Source of the DNA: Phycisphaerales bacterium UBA5793
GTDB taxonomy: Bacteria > Planctomycetota > Phycisphaerae > Phycisphaerales > UBA5793
Assembly: GCA_002418285.1 (NCBI GenBank)
Contig: DIDT01000067.1
Coordinates: 1 to 64,000, forward strand
Direction of reading: 5' to 3'
DNA length: 64,000 nt
The position numbers and the translations under genes were made by a program. Of this stretch, positions 36,501 through 44,985 are shown one piece after another. A model generated the notes under the pieces. That model saw only the letters and a program-made list of their open reading frames with translations. It had not been told where the DNA came from and searched no databases. Within the stretch, counting starts at the first letter, position 1. Each line of letters begins with the position of its first letter.

Positions 36501-37021
36501 TCATGGACGCGGTATCCACCGATGGCTATAGGGCTGCTCCGGAGGAGTTGCCGCCGCCGGGGGATTCGGGATGCAGGCCATTCGAACAGCAACCGGAATT
36601 CGGGGTCGGTCTGCGGCTTCTCGTGGCTGAGGACAATGAGATCAATCAGATCGTGGCGACCGAAGTTCTGAGCAGATCCGGAATTCGATGTGATGTCGTC
36701 GACACGGGCCAAGCCGCCGTTGAAGCCGTCAAGCGAGAGCGGTACGACCTCGTTCTCATGGATTGCCAGATGCCCGTAATGGACGGCTTTGACGCGACGC
36801 GCGAGATTCGCGCGCTTGAGAATCGGAGGGGGGTTGCATCCTCTGGCGGGAGTCGCCTGCCAATCGTCGCGCTCACCGCCAACGCCATGAGAGGCGATCG
36901 CGAGCGATGCCTTGAAGCAGGTATGGATGCGTATGTGAGCAAACCAATCGATCCCACAGAACTCCTGAAGACAATCAGGCGGCTGCTCGGCAATCAGCCC
37001 CAAGCGGCCGACGCAGCGTAG
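33596..37021 (+). CDS. Hybrid histidine kinase CHASE-PAS-HisKA-HATPase-REC-REC
   Basis: About 1141 residues. Two membrane segments near the N-terminus and one near residue 410 bracket a CHASE-type extracellular sensor (DGLFGIRSLYEASKTVERGE, VGYDVGTDPIARAGAVAAM). A PAS domain (ALDGQTIIGVTDLDGILLDV) and coiled coil lead to the HisKA box SHEIRTPLNGVVGM. HATPase motifs are NLVNNATKFTERG, DTGVGIPPDRVNRLF and GGTGLGLAISKRL. Of two receiver domains, the first is divergent (VALLNAEMPGMDGYELAEAI, with Asn where Asp is expected) and the second canonical (LVLMDCQMPVMDGFDATREI). It heads the signalling cluster and should pass phosphate to the Hpt protein 8 bp downstream. A GTG start at 33551 is possible. 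Confidence 0.9.
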   Translation: MKPAFPILRLLSEVLLGIALAESAIMVLLPIITPDLGPFAKILLDSATLVVVAGPLLLWRIRAALRRGSRPESHTVCGSDPPIANVSRLIYFSSLGALAVGVLWSLLGAWQVNDGIRASASADFDRLTQQIKTETTQRLKKYTDGLFGIRSLYEASKTVERGEFRSYFAPELMQREFAGDYSFGFIRRVAREDIDAFVSAQRIDDAPDFSIRSTGSAPDLLPVQFVEPLERNAAMVGYDVGTDPIARAGAVAAMRTGEPTLTGRIALPGVRTSSPAFMYLLPIFRKGMPHGTPEERRASLEGWAFTILAVADMMTDLTAETDGRVDVEIYDGNEPSPSDLLYDSDNIPDAIGPAATSGLFQSASFSTRVAVELGGRNWSLWIRTTPIFETAVDREVPILVGIGGVCISALLAIIVWSMGSRWTVALRLAADMTADLRASEALSRKTLAELAAYRTALDGQTIIGVTDLDGILLDVNEPFCRASGYDRQELIGAHTRLFNSGHHPPEFFAEMWQVITAGNVWRGEVCNRCKDGSLRWLDTTIGPMRDSAGLLIGYITVRNDVTTRKQVETELRQARDKLEERVMARTAQLVEAKHLAEEASRAKSEFLAQMSHEIRTPLNGVVGMIDLVSGSRLSEEQKRFIGMARTAAGSLLSIINDILDFSKIEAGKLELVPSEFDLCQLVEEIMAMQATTAASKGLELACFVHPSVPDRVLGDADRVRQILVNLVNNATKFTERGSVILRVVLDSVTDEVLTIRFTVTDTGVGIPPDRVNRLFKAFSQADASTTKVYGGTGLGLAISKRLAELMGGSIGVESEFGQGSTFWVTCVLNAPQQQGGLTKPPVRHRFDPRTWRVLAVHHDAAKREVLGDQLANWGFGVGTAASGEGALATLAEAAGQGTPFRVALLNAEMPGMDGYELAEAIRSMPELSTTVLMIMLAPETHVSPGRLKAMGFSGHITKPVRQSRLLDAIMDAVSTDGYRAAPEELPPPGDSGCRPFEQQPEFGVGLRLLVAEDNEINQIVATEVLSRSGIRCDVVDTGQAAVEAVKRERYDLVLMDCQMPVMDGFDATREIRALENRRGVASSGGSRLPIVALTANAMRGDRERCLEAGMDAYVSKPIDPTELLKTIRRLLGNQPQAADAA

Positions 37022-37029
37022 GAGAAACA

Positions 37030-37467
37030 ATGAACAAGTCATCTCGACCCGTCAGTCCCGCAGGGCATGAGGGCGGCACGCCTCCTCCGTTTGCGCTGAC
37101 TGAGTTCCTGGAGCGGTGTATGGGCAATGTGGAGATCGCCACGCTCTTGCTCGGCAAGTTCGAGAAGCAGCTGACGACTGATGTGGTGGCAATCCAGGAG
37201 TGTCTCGCGGCGCGGGATACCGAGCAGATCGCCCGGACGGCCCATGCGCTCAAGGGCGCCGCAGGTGCGGTGGCCGCCGCGACGCTGCTGGATCTCGCAT
37301 CCGAAATCGAGTCACTCTCCCGGTCCGGCCAGTTGGATGCCATTGCAGGGGAACTCAGTTCGCTGACCTCAGAAGTGGCGCGATGTCTCGACTACCTCCC
37401 TGCCGCACGCGCGGGACTCGCAGCCAAAGCAGCCGGTGAATCGACTGACCCCGGGACGCCACAATGA
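37030..37467 (+). CDS. Hpt-domain phosphotransfer protein
   Basis: 145 residues forming a single histidine-phosphotransfer domain: FLERCMGNVEIATLLLGKFE, then ARTAHALKGAAGAVAAATLL, whose His in HALKG is the phospho-acceptor, and a final helix. ATG follows GGAGAAACA. The gene lies 8 bp behind the hybrid kinase and overlaps the REC-HD-GYP gene by ATGA, a layout suggesting kinase to Hpt to response regulator transfer. Confidence 0.87.
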   Translation: MNKSSRPVSPAGHEGGTPPPFALTEFLERCMGNVEIATLLLGKFEKQLTTDVVAIQECLAARDTEQIARTAHALKGAAGAVAAATLLDLASEIESLSRSGQLDAIAGELSSLTSEVARCLDYLPAARAGLAAKAAGESTDPGTPQ

Positions 37468-38480
37468 GAGTCCTGGTTGTTGACGACAACGAGGTTTCCC
37501 TGAATCTCCTTGGCGCCACGCTGACCGTGGCGGGCTACGACGTGGAGACCTCCGGGGATGGCATGGAGGCACTCGAGCGAGTCCGATCGGAGGGATTTCG
37601 ACTCGTCGTATGTGACTGGGAAATGCCGCGTATGGATGGCCTGGAATTGTGTCGCGCCATACGTGCCGAAAGCGATCTGGGGTACGTGTACCTGATCCTC
37701 GTCACGGGTCATGACTCGCCATCTGAGATCGTGCAAGGGCTTTCCGCAGGGGCGGATGACTTTGTTCGCAAGCCGTTCAATCCATCTGAACTCATTGCAA
37801 GGACTCGTGCGGGAGAACGAATCCTCACATTGGAAACCCGCGATGTCGCGATCTTTGCGATGGCCAAGCTGGCCGAATCGCGCGACCCGGAAACGGGTGC
37901 GCACCTGGAACGTGTCCGCAGTTATTGCCGTGTGCTTGCAACGGACCTCGCCGCGTTACCGCAGTTTGAGAAGGAAGTCGACGACGAGTTCATTCGATTG
38001 ATCTATCTCACCAGCCCGCTGCACGACATCGGCAAAGTTGGAATCCCCGATAGCGTGCTCCTCAAGCCCGGGCAATTGAGCGACTGCGAGTTCGAGATCA
38101 TGAAGTCCCACGCCACGCTTGGCGCGCAGACGCTCGAGGCAGCCTTGCGCTCCTTCCCCGGCGTGAAGTTCCTCGAGATGGCCCGCGACATCGCTGCGAC
38201 GCACCACGAGCGATGGGACGGCTCGGGCTACCCTGCGGGTTTGCACGGGATCGCCATTCCACTCGCCGGGCGCATCATGGCGCTCGCCGATGTGTACGAC
38301 GCCCTGACCTCCAGGCGCGTCTACAAAGCAGCGTTTACGCATGAAATCGCCAAGTCCATGATCGTGGAAGTTTCGGGGACACACTTCGATCCGGAGGTCG
38401 TCTCGGCATTTCTTCGGACGGAAGCCATGTTCATGGAAATCCGGGCGCAATATGTATCCGCCGATGCCAAGGCGGCGTAG
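37464..38480 (+). CDS. Response regulator REC-HD-GYP, probable c-di-GMP phosphodiesterase
   Basis: 338 residues. The receiver (MRVLVVDDNEVSLNLLGATL; phospho-Asp in LVVCDWEMPRMDGLELCRAI; FVRKPFNPSEL) is joined to an HD-GYP domain (GAHLERVRSYCRVLA; SPLHDIGKVGIPDSVLLKPG; HHERWDGSGYPAGLHGIAIP). The HHExxDGxGYP motif is complete, consistent with hydrolysis of cyclic di-GMP. ATGA coupling to the Hpt gene indicates it is the direct target of the phosphorelay. Confidence 0.93.
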   Translation: MRVLVVDDNEVSLNLLGATLTVAGYDVETSGDGMEALERVRSEGFRLVVCDWEMPRMDGLELCRAIRAESDLGYVYLILVTGHDSPSEIVQGLSAGADDFVRKPFNPSELIARTRAGERILTLETRDVAIFAMAKLAESRDPETGAHLERVRSYCRVLATDLAALPQFEKEVDDEFIRLIYLTSPLHDIGKVGIPDSVLLKPGQLSDCEFEIMKSHATLGAQTLEAALRSFPGVKFLEMARDIAATHHERWDGSGYPAGLHGIAIPLAGRIMALADVYDALTSRRVYKAAFTHEIAKSMIVEVSGTHFDPEVVSAFLRTEAMFMEIRAQYVSADAKAA

Positions 38481-38839
38481 CTGAGCTCGACCACGGCGGA
38501 AAGGTCGCGCGCGTTCTGGCGGGAGCAAACCCCCGCCGTCAGCGACGTATCTGGAAGAGGGCAGCGGTGAAGTCGGACATGCATATCTCCGATGAATTGT
38601 TTTTGAAGTCCCGGCGGACGAATCGGCTATTTCGAGCGCTGGGCTTCTGCGGGAACGCTGAGCACAGGGCCTCTCGTTCGCGCATGTGCACTGACGGTGC
38701 GAATCGACCGATATTCGCGAAAGTAGGACCGGTCCGACCACGATCGTCGGGGGAAGCGATACTCGCAGTGGATATGTCGCGTGAGATCACGCCGTCGAGG
38801 GCCCAACGGAATCGACGGAGATCAGGATGGATTCGGCCC

Positions 38840-40006
38840 ATGAAAGTGCTCATTGTCGAGGACGATGTCTTACAGGTGCGACTGGTGGCGGGGCTGCTTC
38901 AGCGCAGCGATGTCGAGGTTGAGGTGGAGACTGCCGACTCCGCTGCTTCGGCCGTGGCCGCACTCAAACAGGGTCGTCATGACGTTGTTCTGCTCGATCT
39001 GTCACTTGGTGATTCGGACGGTTTGGCGACGGTCCGGACACTCGCCCGTGCGGCCAGAGACACGTCGATTGTGGTGCTCACGGCATCTGACGACCCGACG
39101 ATCGGGTTGCAATCGCTGCGAGTCGGTGCCCAGGACTTTCTTCGCAAGGAGGAACTCAGTGGCCCCGTGCTCGTAAAGACGATGCTGTTTGCCCATGAGC
39201 GAAAACAAGTGCAGCGCGCGCAGCGCGAGCGCCGCACGCTTCGCGATGCCGTGCGGGAGGCCGAGCGCGTGCTGGGAATCGTCGGGCACGAATTGCGCAC
39301 TCCGTTGGCAGCTTTGCGGGCGACGACGGAGTATCTCCTGTCGCCTGAGGCCAAGGAGTCCGCGGAGTGGGACGTCTTTCTGAATTCGATACACAATGAA
39401 GTAACTCGAATGGCGGAACTCGTCAACAACATGCTCGAGGCCGCGCGACTCAACAGCGGACGATCCATGTGGTGTTGGGGGCCGGTTAACTTGTCTGAAG
39501 CCTGTGACGACGCCCTCAACGTCTTGCGCCCTCTGATCAGCCATGAACAAATCGAACTCCGCTGTATTCATGAGAGGGAGAACCTGCACCTGCGCGGAGA
39601 CGCCAGTGCCGTTCAGCGTCTCATTCTCAATTTGGTCAGCAATTCGGCGAAGTTCACTGAGAGAGGGTTCATTGAGATACGGACCCGGCAATACATGGAG
39701 AAGGGTTACTCATGGGTCGAAGTCCGTGTCGAGGATTCCGGGACGGGCATCTCTGAAACGGTGGTCTCAAAACTCGGGGAAGCATTCGTGCTCAGCTCGG
39801 GCGCGCTGGGATCGGACTATGTCAAGGGGACGGGACTGGGGCTGTCCATCTGCAAGGCGATTGTCGCGGTGCACGGAGGCTACCTGACCGTCGCTTCGAC
39901 AACCGGCAAGGGCACGGTGTTCACGGCGCGATTGAGGGCCGATCTCGAACAGCCAAAACGCGGTTCTCGCAGGATTCGGCAACGACGCGTAAGGAGCGCC
40001 GCATGA
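38840..40006 (+). CDS. REC-histidine kinase protein
   Basis: 388 residues: an N-terminal receiver (MKVLIVEDDVLQVRLVAGLL; phospho-Asp in VVLLDLSLGDSDGLATVRTL), a coiled linker rich in Arg and Glu, the HisKA box VGHELRTPLAALRAT and an HATPase domain (LILNLVSNSAKFTERGFIEI; DSGTGISETVV; KGTGLGLSICKAIVAVHGG). No sensor or membrane region. The ATG at 38840 follows AGGATGG; the longer frame to 38567 lacks family character. It overlaps the next gene by ATGA. Receiver-first kinases usually act as cytosolic relays responding to another kinase. Confidence 0.9.
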   Translation: MKVLIVEDDVLQVRLVAGLLQRSDVEVEVETADSAASAVAALKQGRHDVVLLDLSLGDSDGLATVRTLARAARDTSIVVLTASDDPTIGLQSLRVGAQDFLRKEELSGPVLVKTMLFAHERKQVQRAQRERRTLRDAVREAERVLGIVGHELRTPLAALRATTEYLLSPEAKESAEWDVFLNSIHNEVTRMAELVNNMLEAARLNSGRSMWCWGPVNLSEACDDALNVLRPLISHEQIELRCIHERENLHLRGDASAVQRLILNLVSNSAKFTERGFIEIRTRQYMEKGYSWVEVRVEDSGTGISETVVSKLGEAFVLSSGALGSDYVKGTGLGLSICKAIVAVHGGYLTVASTTGKGTVFTARLRADLEQPKRGSRRIRQRRVRSAA

Positions 40007-41811
40007 CCACCATCATGGTCGTTGATGACATGGAGCTCTTTCGTGAGCCGATCGCAGCCGCCCTTCGGTCGCGTGGGTTTGAGGTCAAGACGGCGGGCGA
40101 CGGTCACTCGGCGCTTCGGCTGGCGCGCAATCAGCCGCCGGATCTTGTCTTGCTGGATCTGGCGATGCCAGGGATGGACGGGCTGAGCGTTCTGGCCTCG
40201 ATGCGAGCCGACTCACGCCTCAAGGACCTTCCGGTGATTCTCCTCACCGCCGTCGCGGACCGCGACTATGTCATCCGGGCGGGTAAGCTCGGAGCCAAGT
40301 ACTACCTGCTGAAGACGCAGTTCTCGATTGATCAACTGGTGGAGCGAGCCAAGCTCGTTCTGGCGGAAAGCGCGGTGCGTCGAGAACGACCGGTTGATTG
40401 TGACCCGTCGCTCCCACAGCCGCTGTGCCCCGAAAAACAACCTCCACCGAGCCCGTCCGCGACCGATGCATCGGCGGAGCCAGCCGTCATTTCCTCAGCG
40501 GCACCGAGCGATCCCCTCACGGCCCTCAAGGCGACCAAGCCGCTGATCAAGCGCTCGGAGATGTACGATCGAATCGACGGCGCTGGTGAATTGCAGGCCC
40601 TCTCACCCACAGTCTCCAGGGTGATCAAACTGACGGAACGAGAAACCAGCACGGCGGAAGAAATCGCCAGAGTGATCAAGCAGGACTCCGCCATGGCCAT
40701 CAAGATCCTCCGTCTGGCCAACTCCGTGGCATTTGCACGCGGGCAGATCGTGGACACGGTAGACAGGGCGGTGGCCCGTCTGGGCATCTCCGAAATCCGC
40801 CAGGCCATGCTCAACCTCAACGTTATCCAGCACTTCGGCGCCACAAATCTGTGCGGCAAAGTGAATATCGGGCAATTCTGGGAACACTCGATCGGGTGTG
40901 GGATCATCGCGGCGCAGATCGCGACGCAGCGAGCACCTGAGGAGGCGGATATCGCCTTCACGATGGGCTTGGTTCACGATCTGGGCCGCCTGCTCTTTAT
41001 GCAGGAGCTGGGCGAGACCTATGAGCAGGTGCTTGAGACCGCCGAGCGACTGGGGCTGCCGCTTGAACATGTGGAATCCCGCCTGCTCATGGTCAGTCAC
41101 GCCGAAGTGATGGACCGGCTCTTGCACGCGTGGCATTTTCCCAAGGAGCTGATCGATCCAGTCGTGTTTCATCACCTCCCGCTCGCAGACATCCGACACA
41201 TGGCGTCCAAGCGGTTTCACGAAGTCGTCACGCTCGCGCTCGCGGATCGACTCTGTCATGCGATGCTGATTGGGGACAGCGGGAATCGGGTGCTCTATCC
41301 GATCGAAGATTACTGCGAGGCGCTGGGGATCGAAGCTGAAGTGATCACTCACATCGAACAGATCGCCCTCGACGAAACAAGTGATCTCAAACTCGGGCTG
41401 ATGACGGAATCGTCGGACGAGGGCTGGATCGATGCGCGGGAGGAGATCCGTGAGCAGCTGCCTGACGGCTTCCGCCCGCTGGTTGTGTCTGAGAAGCCGG
41501 CATTCGATGCCGTGCGAATCTGGTGCGACCAACTGTGTGTGGCTGACAACGAGGAGCCGAACATCGCCATTGTGCATGCATTCTCGGCGGCGTCACTTCC
41601 GGGGTTGTTGGACCGCCTGACAAAATTGGAGCGAGAGGAGGGAGTCGCGCAGCTTCCGCTACTTGTGATTCTGCCGGAGGGGCACAACCAATCCGACACA
41701 CCGGTGATGCAGCGAGCGCACCAGCAATTGCAGATGCCGCTCATGGAGTCGCGACTCCTCGAGGCCATCAGGAACCTCGACGCAGCTTCAACCGGCAGGA
41801 AAGCCGCCTGA
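40003..41811 (+). CDS. REC-HDOD response regulator
   Basis: 602 residues. The receiver (MTTIMVVDDMELFREPIAAA; phospho-Asp in LVLLDLAMPGMDGLSVLASM) is followed by a Pro/Ala-rich linker and an HDOD domain (LQALSPTVSRVIKLTERETS; MAIKILRLANSVAFARGQIV; VHDLGRLLFMQEL), then a C-terminal region that looks like a degenerate receiver (PLLVILPEGH, residues about 505-600). HDOD proteins bind regulatory partners rather than hydrolyse c-di-GMP. ATGA overlap with the REC-kinase gene makes the two a likely pair. Confidence 0.9.
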   Translation: MTTIMVVDDMELFREPIAAALRSRGFEVKTAGDGHSALRLARNQPPDLVLLDLAMPGMDGLSVLASMRADSRLKDLPVILLTAVADRDYVIRAGKLGAKYYLLKTQFSIDQLVERAKLVLAESAVRRERPVDCDPSLPQPLCPEKQPPPSPSATDASAEPAVISSAAPSDPLTALKATKPLIKRSEMYDRIDGAGELQALSPTVSRVIKLTERETSTAEEIARVIKQDSAMAIKILRLANSVAFARGQIVDTVDRAVARLGISEIRQAMLNLNVIQHFGATNLCGKVNIGQFWEHSIGCGIIAAQIATQRAPEEADIAFTMGLVHDLGRLLFMQELGETYEQVLETAERLGLPLEHVESRLLMVSHAEVMDRLLHAWHFPKELIDPVVFHHLPLADIRHMASKRFHEVVTLALADRLCHAMLIGDSGNRVLYPIEDYCEALGIEAEVITHIEQIALDETSDLKLGLMTESSDEGWIDAREEIREQLPDGFRPLVVSEKPAFDAVRIWCDQLCVADNEEPNIAIVHAFSAASLPGLLDRLTKLEREEGVAQLPLLVILPEGHNQSDTPVMQRAHQQLQMPLMESRLLEAIRNLDAASTGRKAA

Positions 41812-41977
41812 GAGGTTCGCCCCGTCGCATCGGATGCTACGGGAAGCGGGCGACATGGATTCGGCGGGATCACGCCCGCCTAAGGAGGCGGCCCGTATTG
41901 GCCGATAAGAGGTACGGAATGTCCTTTGAACGCCGCCAGGCGATGGTCGCGCGATGCCATGGAAGCCAGGTCCAGTC

Positions 41978-44551
41978 ATGACGGATCATCTCGTCGACTC
42001 GAATCCCGATCCCGAGATGCCCCGCGTCCCCTGGGTGTTGCGTTCGGGCTGGCGCCTGTACGGAACACTCTTTCTGGTCCTCGCGATCCCGACGATTGTT
42101 CTGATTTCCAGCATATCAACGCGCCTGAGGGGTCAACTCGAAGCAGATCTAAAGAACCAGAATGCCCTGATCAGCCGGACGCTGGCACTGGCCGTCGATG
42201 AGGAATTCAGAAGCCTGAGCGAACATGCCCGGGGCACCGCTTCGGCACCGGCACTACGAGATGCCGTGCAAAGCGGCGATGATTCCGCAGTACGATCACG
42301 GTTGGAAGCGTTCGTCAGCGGTAATCCTCGAATGACTCGCGCCTTCGTTGCCGATCTGGAAGGCGTCGAGCGATTCGACTATCCGCATGACGCCTCGGTG
42401 ATCGGACGGAGCTTTGCTGATCGCGACTGGTTCAAAGGTGTGGTCGAGCGTCAGGATGCCTATGTATCCGAAATCTACCAACGTGCGGCACTGGGGCGGC
42501 CCTACGTCGTCGCCATCGCAACGCCGATTCGCGATGCACAGCAACAGACGGTGGGCTACCTGGTCGGCCAGTATCCACTGACCGACCTTCGCAGTCGTCT
42601 GGCGAGTCTGTCTCCAAACGCTGAAGTCGAGTTCCTGCTTTTTGATCAAGCCGGACACTCAGTCCGGGTTGGGGCGGATGAGTCCTGGGCTTCTCCATCA
42701 CCCGACTTCAGCGAGGACGCGACCCAACTCTCGGTTGGTCAGACACAGGTGTTCAGATCCGAACATGGACCGAGTCGGGTTATGAGTACGACGCTCATTG
42801 CCTCGGCGAACTGGAAGGTGGCCGCCTACCAGTCCATGGAGTCCATCCGCAAGTCGATCGCCTCGTTGCTCGGGACGATTGGCGTGCTCTTCCTTGCTTG
42901 CGGTACGGGGATGGCGCTCCTCGGTTTGGCGCTGACCCGGACACTTGTGCGCTACAGCAAGTCCCTGGAGCGAAGCGATCGCGATCTGCGCCACGCCAAG
43001 ACTGCGGCGGAACAGGCGAACCGAACCAAGAGCGAGTTCCTCGCCAACATGAGCCACGAAATCCGGACGCCCATGATGGCTATTACCGGCTACGCCGATC
43101 TCCTCCATGATCCCAGCCAAGGCGTCGCCGAGCGGGCGGAAGCCGTCGGCATCATTCGCCGCAACGCCAACCACCTGCTCACGATCATCAACGACATCCT
43201 TGATCTCTCGAAAATCGAAGCCGGTGAATTGGCCGTTGAACGAATCTCGTGCTCACCCTGCCGCGTCTTGTACGACGTGGTCTCCCTGATGCGCGTTCGC
43301 GCAGTGGAGAAGAACCTCGTGCTCAAGACTCGTGTTGACGGCGCGATTCCCGAGTGCATCCGGGCTGATCCGACTCGACTGCGTCAGATCCTCATCAATC
43401 TAGTCGGGAACGCCATCAAATTCACCGACTCCGGCTGGATCAAGATCACGAGTCGGCTCATCTCATCGGCGAACGGGCATGAGCCGATGCTGCGCATTGA
43501 TGTCATTGATTCGGGGATTGGCATGGACGCCACCCAGATGGCCCGTGTCTTCAAGCCATTCGCACAGGCTGATTCTTCGACCACCCGAAAGTATGGTGGC
43601 ACGGGACTCGGTCTGACCATCAGCCAGCGGCTCGCGCACATGCTTGGCGGTCGCATTGAGGTGGATTCGACTCCGGAGCGAGGAAGCTCTTTTTCGCTCT
43701 ACATCGCCACGGGTCCGCTGGACGGGGTCCGGCTGATCGAAGACTGCAGCGAGGTGCTGGCGGAGCGGGAACCCACACCGGATGATTCAATTCCGGTGCA
43801 TCTGCATGGGCGCGTCCTCTTAGTGGAAGACGGTGCAGACAATCGGGCGTTGCTGGCGCTCTATCTTCGGCTCGCCGGCGCCGATGTGACTGAAGCAGAG
43901 AACGGTCAGATCGCGTGTGAGATTGTGGAATCAGCAAGAGAGTGCGACGAGTCGTTCGCGGCCATCGTCATTGACATGCAGATGCCTGTGCTCGATGGCT
44001 ATGGTGCAGTGCAGCGACTTCGCGCTCAGAGGATCGAGACTCCGGTGATTGCTCTCACCGCCCATGCCATGCCCGAAGACAAGCGCAAATGCCTCGACGC
44101 CGGGTGTACCGACTACCTGAGCAAGCCCGTAACTCGCGCCCGGCTGCTGCAAACGCTTGCGAATTACATGAACTGCGTGCAAACCACGCCCGCTGGCGAG
44201 ACCGATTCTCCTGCAATAGCGCCACAACCGCAACTGACGAGCACGATTTCAGACGAAGCGGTTAGACCGTATCTGGATGCGTTCATTTCAGGACTCTCGA
44301 CCCGTGCTTCGGAAATGGAGCGCGTCCTGGCGGAAGAGGACTTCGCAGCGCTCGCCGACCACATCCATCAAGTCAAAGGAAGCGGCGGGCTCTTCGGGCT
44401 GATGCCACTCAGCAAGCAGGCTGAAGTGGCCGAAGAGCAAATTCACCGACGTCAGTCTGTCGAAGCCATCGCGCGGGAAGTCGGCACGCTCATCGACTTG
44501 ATGAACAGCGTAACGGCCGCCGACGGATCGACGGTGCCACCGCGCCATTAG
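41978..44551 (+). CDS. Hybrid histidine kinase with cache-type sensor, REC and HPt
   Basis: 857 residues. A membrane segment near residue 30 (LYGTLFLVLAIPTIVLISSI) and another near 305 bracket a dCache-like periplasmic sensor (RFDYPHDASVIGRSFADRDW, GRPYVVAIATPIRD). Then HisKA (NMSHEIRTPMMAITGYADLL), HATPase (LINLVGNAIKFTDSG; DSGIGMDATQMARVF; GGTGLGLTISQRL), a receiver (AIVIDMQMPVLDGYGAVQRL) and a C-terminal HPt (HIHQVKGSGGLFGLMPLSKQ) are in order: a complete one-protein phosphorelay. The start chosen is MTDHLVDS at 41978. It lies 166 bp after the REC-HDOD gene and is probably in the same regulatory unit. Confidence 0.9.
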   Translation: MTDHLVDSNPDPEMPRVPWVLRSGWRLYGTLFLVLAIPTIVLISSISTRLRGQLEADLKNQNALISRTLALAVDEEFRSLSEHARGTASAPALRDAVQSGDDSAVRSRLEAFVSGNPRMTRAFVADLEGVERFDYPHDASVIGRSFADRDWFKGVVERQDAYVSEIYQRAALGRPYVVAIATPIRDAQQQTVGYLVGQYPLTDLRSRLASLSPNAEVEFLLFDQAGHSVRVGADESWASPSPDFSEDATQLSVGQTQVFRSEHGPSRVMSTTLIASANWKVAAYQSMESIRKSIASLLGTIGVLFLACGTGMALLGLALTRTLVRYSKSLERSDRDLRHAKTAAEQANRTKSEFLANMSHEIRTPMMAITGYADLLHDPSQGVAERAEAVGIIRRNANHLLTIINDILDLSKIEAGELAVERISCSPCRVLYDVVSLMRVRAVEKNLVLKTRVDGAIPECIRADPTRLRQILINLVGNAIKFTDSGWIKITSRLISSANGHEPMLRIDVIDSGIGMDATQMARVFKPFAQADSSTTRKYGGTGLGLTISQRLAHMLGGRIEVDSTPERGSSFSLYIATGPLDGVRLIEDCSEVLAEREPTPDDSIPVHLHGRVLLVEDGADNRALLALYLRLAGADVTEAENGQIACEIVESARECDESFAAIVIDMQMPVLDGYGAVQRLRAQRIETPVIALTAHAMPEDKRKCLDAGCTDYLSKPVTRARLLQTLANYMNCVQTTPAGETDSPAIAPQPQLTSTISDEAVRPYLDAFISGLSTRASEMERVLAEEDFAALADHIHQVKGSGGLFGLMPLSKQAEVAEEQIHRRQSVEAIAREVGTLIDLMNSVTAADGSTVPPRH

Positions 44552-44985
44552 GTGCGAATCGACGTGGTGGGTATGCCTGGCGGATCGGCTTGGATTTCGC
44601 CTGCCTCATGATGGCAGCCGCACGCCGCAGATGCTTCCTCAAGATCGATTGCGGGTGCTCTTCTTGCCGATGCGGTGCAAACTGTGGGCCAGGCGCTTCA
44701 ATTGACGGCGCCGTCTTTGTGCGCTGAAAAGCATTGGCAATCTGAGTCCCAAGGACTCCCAGCTGTCGCGGCTCGATCTGCAGCATCAGAGCGTAGAACT
44801 ACTGTCAAATCTACTTAGCTGATGCAAGTGGAGTGTCATTGACGAAGCGACTGCCCCCATGTACCGCTCGACGATTGTGGTGATCGGTTCAAACGAGTGC
44901 CAGTCACCCCGATTCGGCTGCGGAGATGCTTTCGGGAATCGCTGGCTGCCTGCAGAGGCGGCCAGCGATCGAAGCATCGTGCCAC
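44552..44985. other. 434-bp convergent intergenic region
   Basis: Lies between the convergent hybrid kinase and serine acetyltransferase genes. It holds copy B of the 75-bp dispersed repeat (44838-44912). No gene is supported; no clear terminator hairpin with a T-tract was found. Confidence 0.4.
44838..44912 (-). repeat. 75-bp dispersed repeat, copy B
   Basis: Partner of 32721-32795, 12 kb away; about 84% identical over 75 bp with no gaps. The minus-strand reading RGDWHSFEPITTIVERYMGA is open and close to that of copy A. Neighbouring DNA differs completely between copies. Confidence 0.6.
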
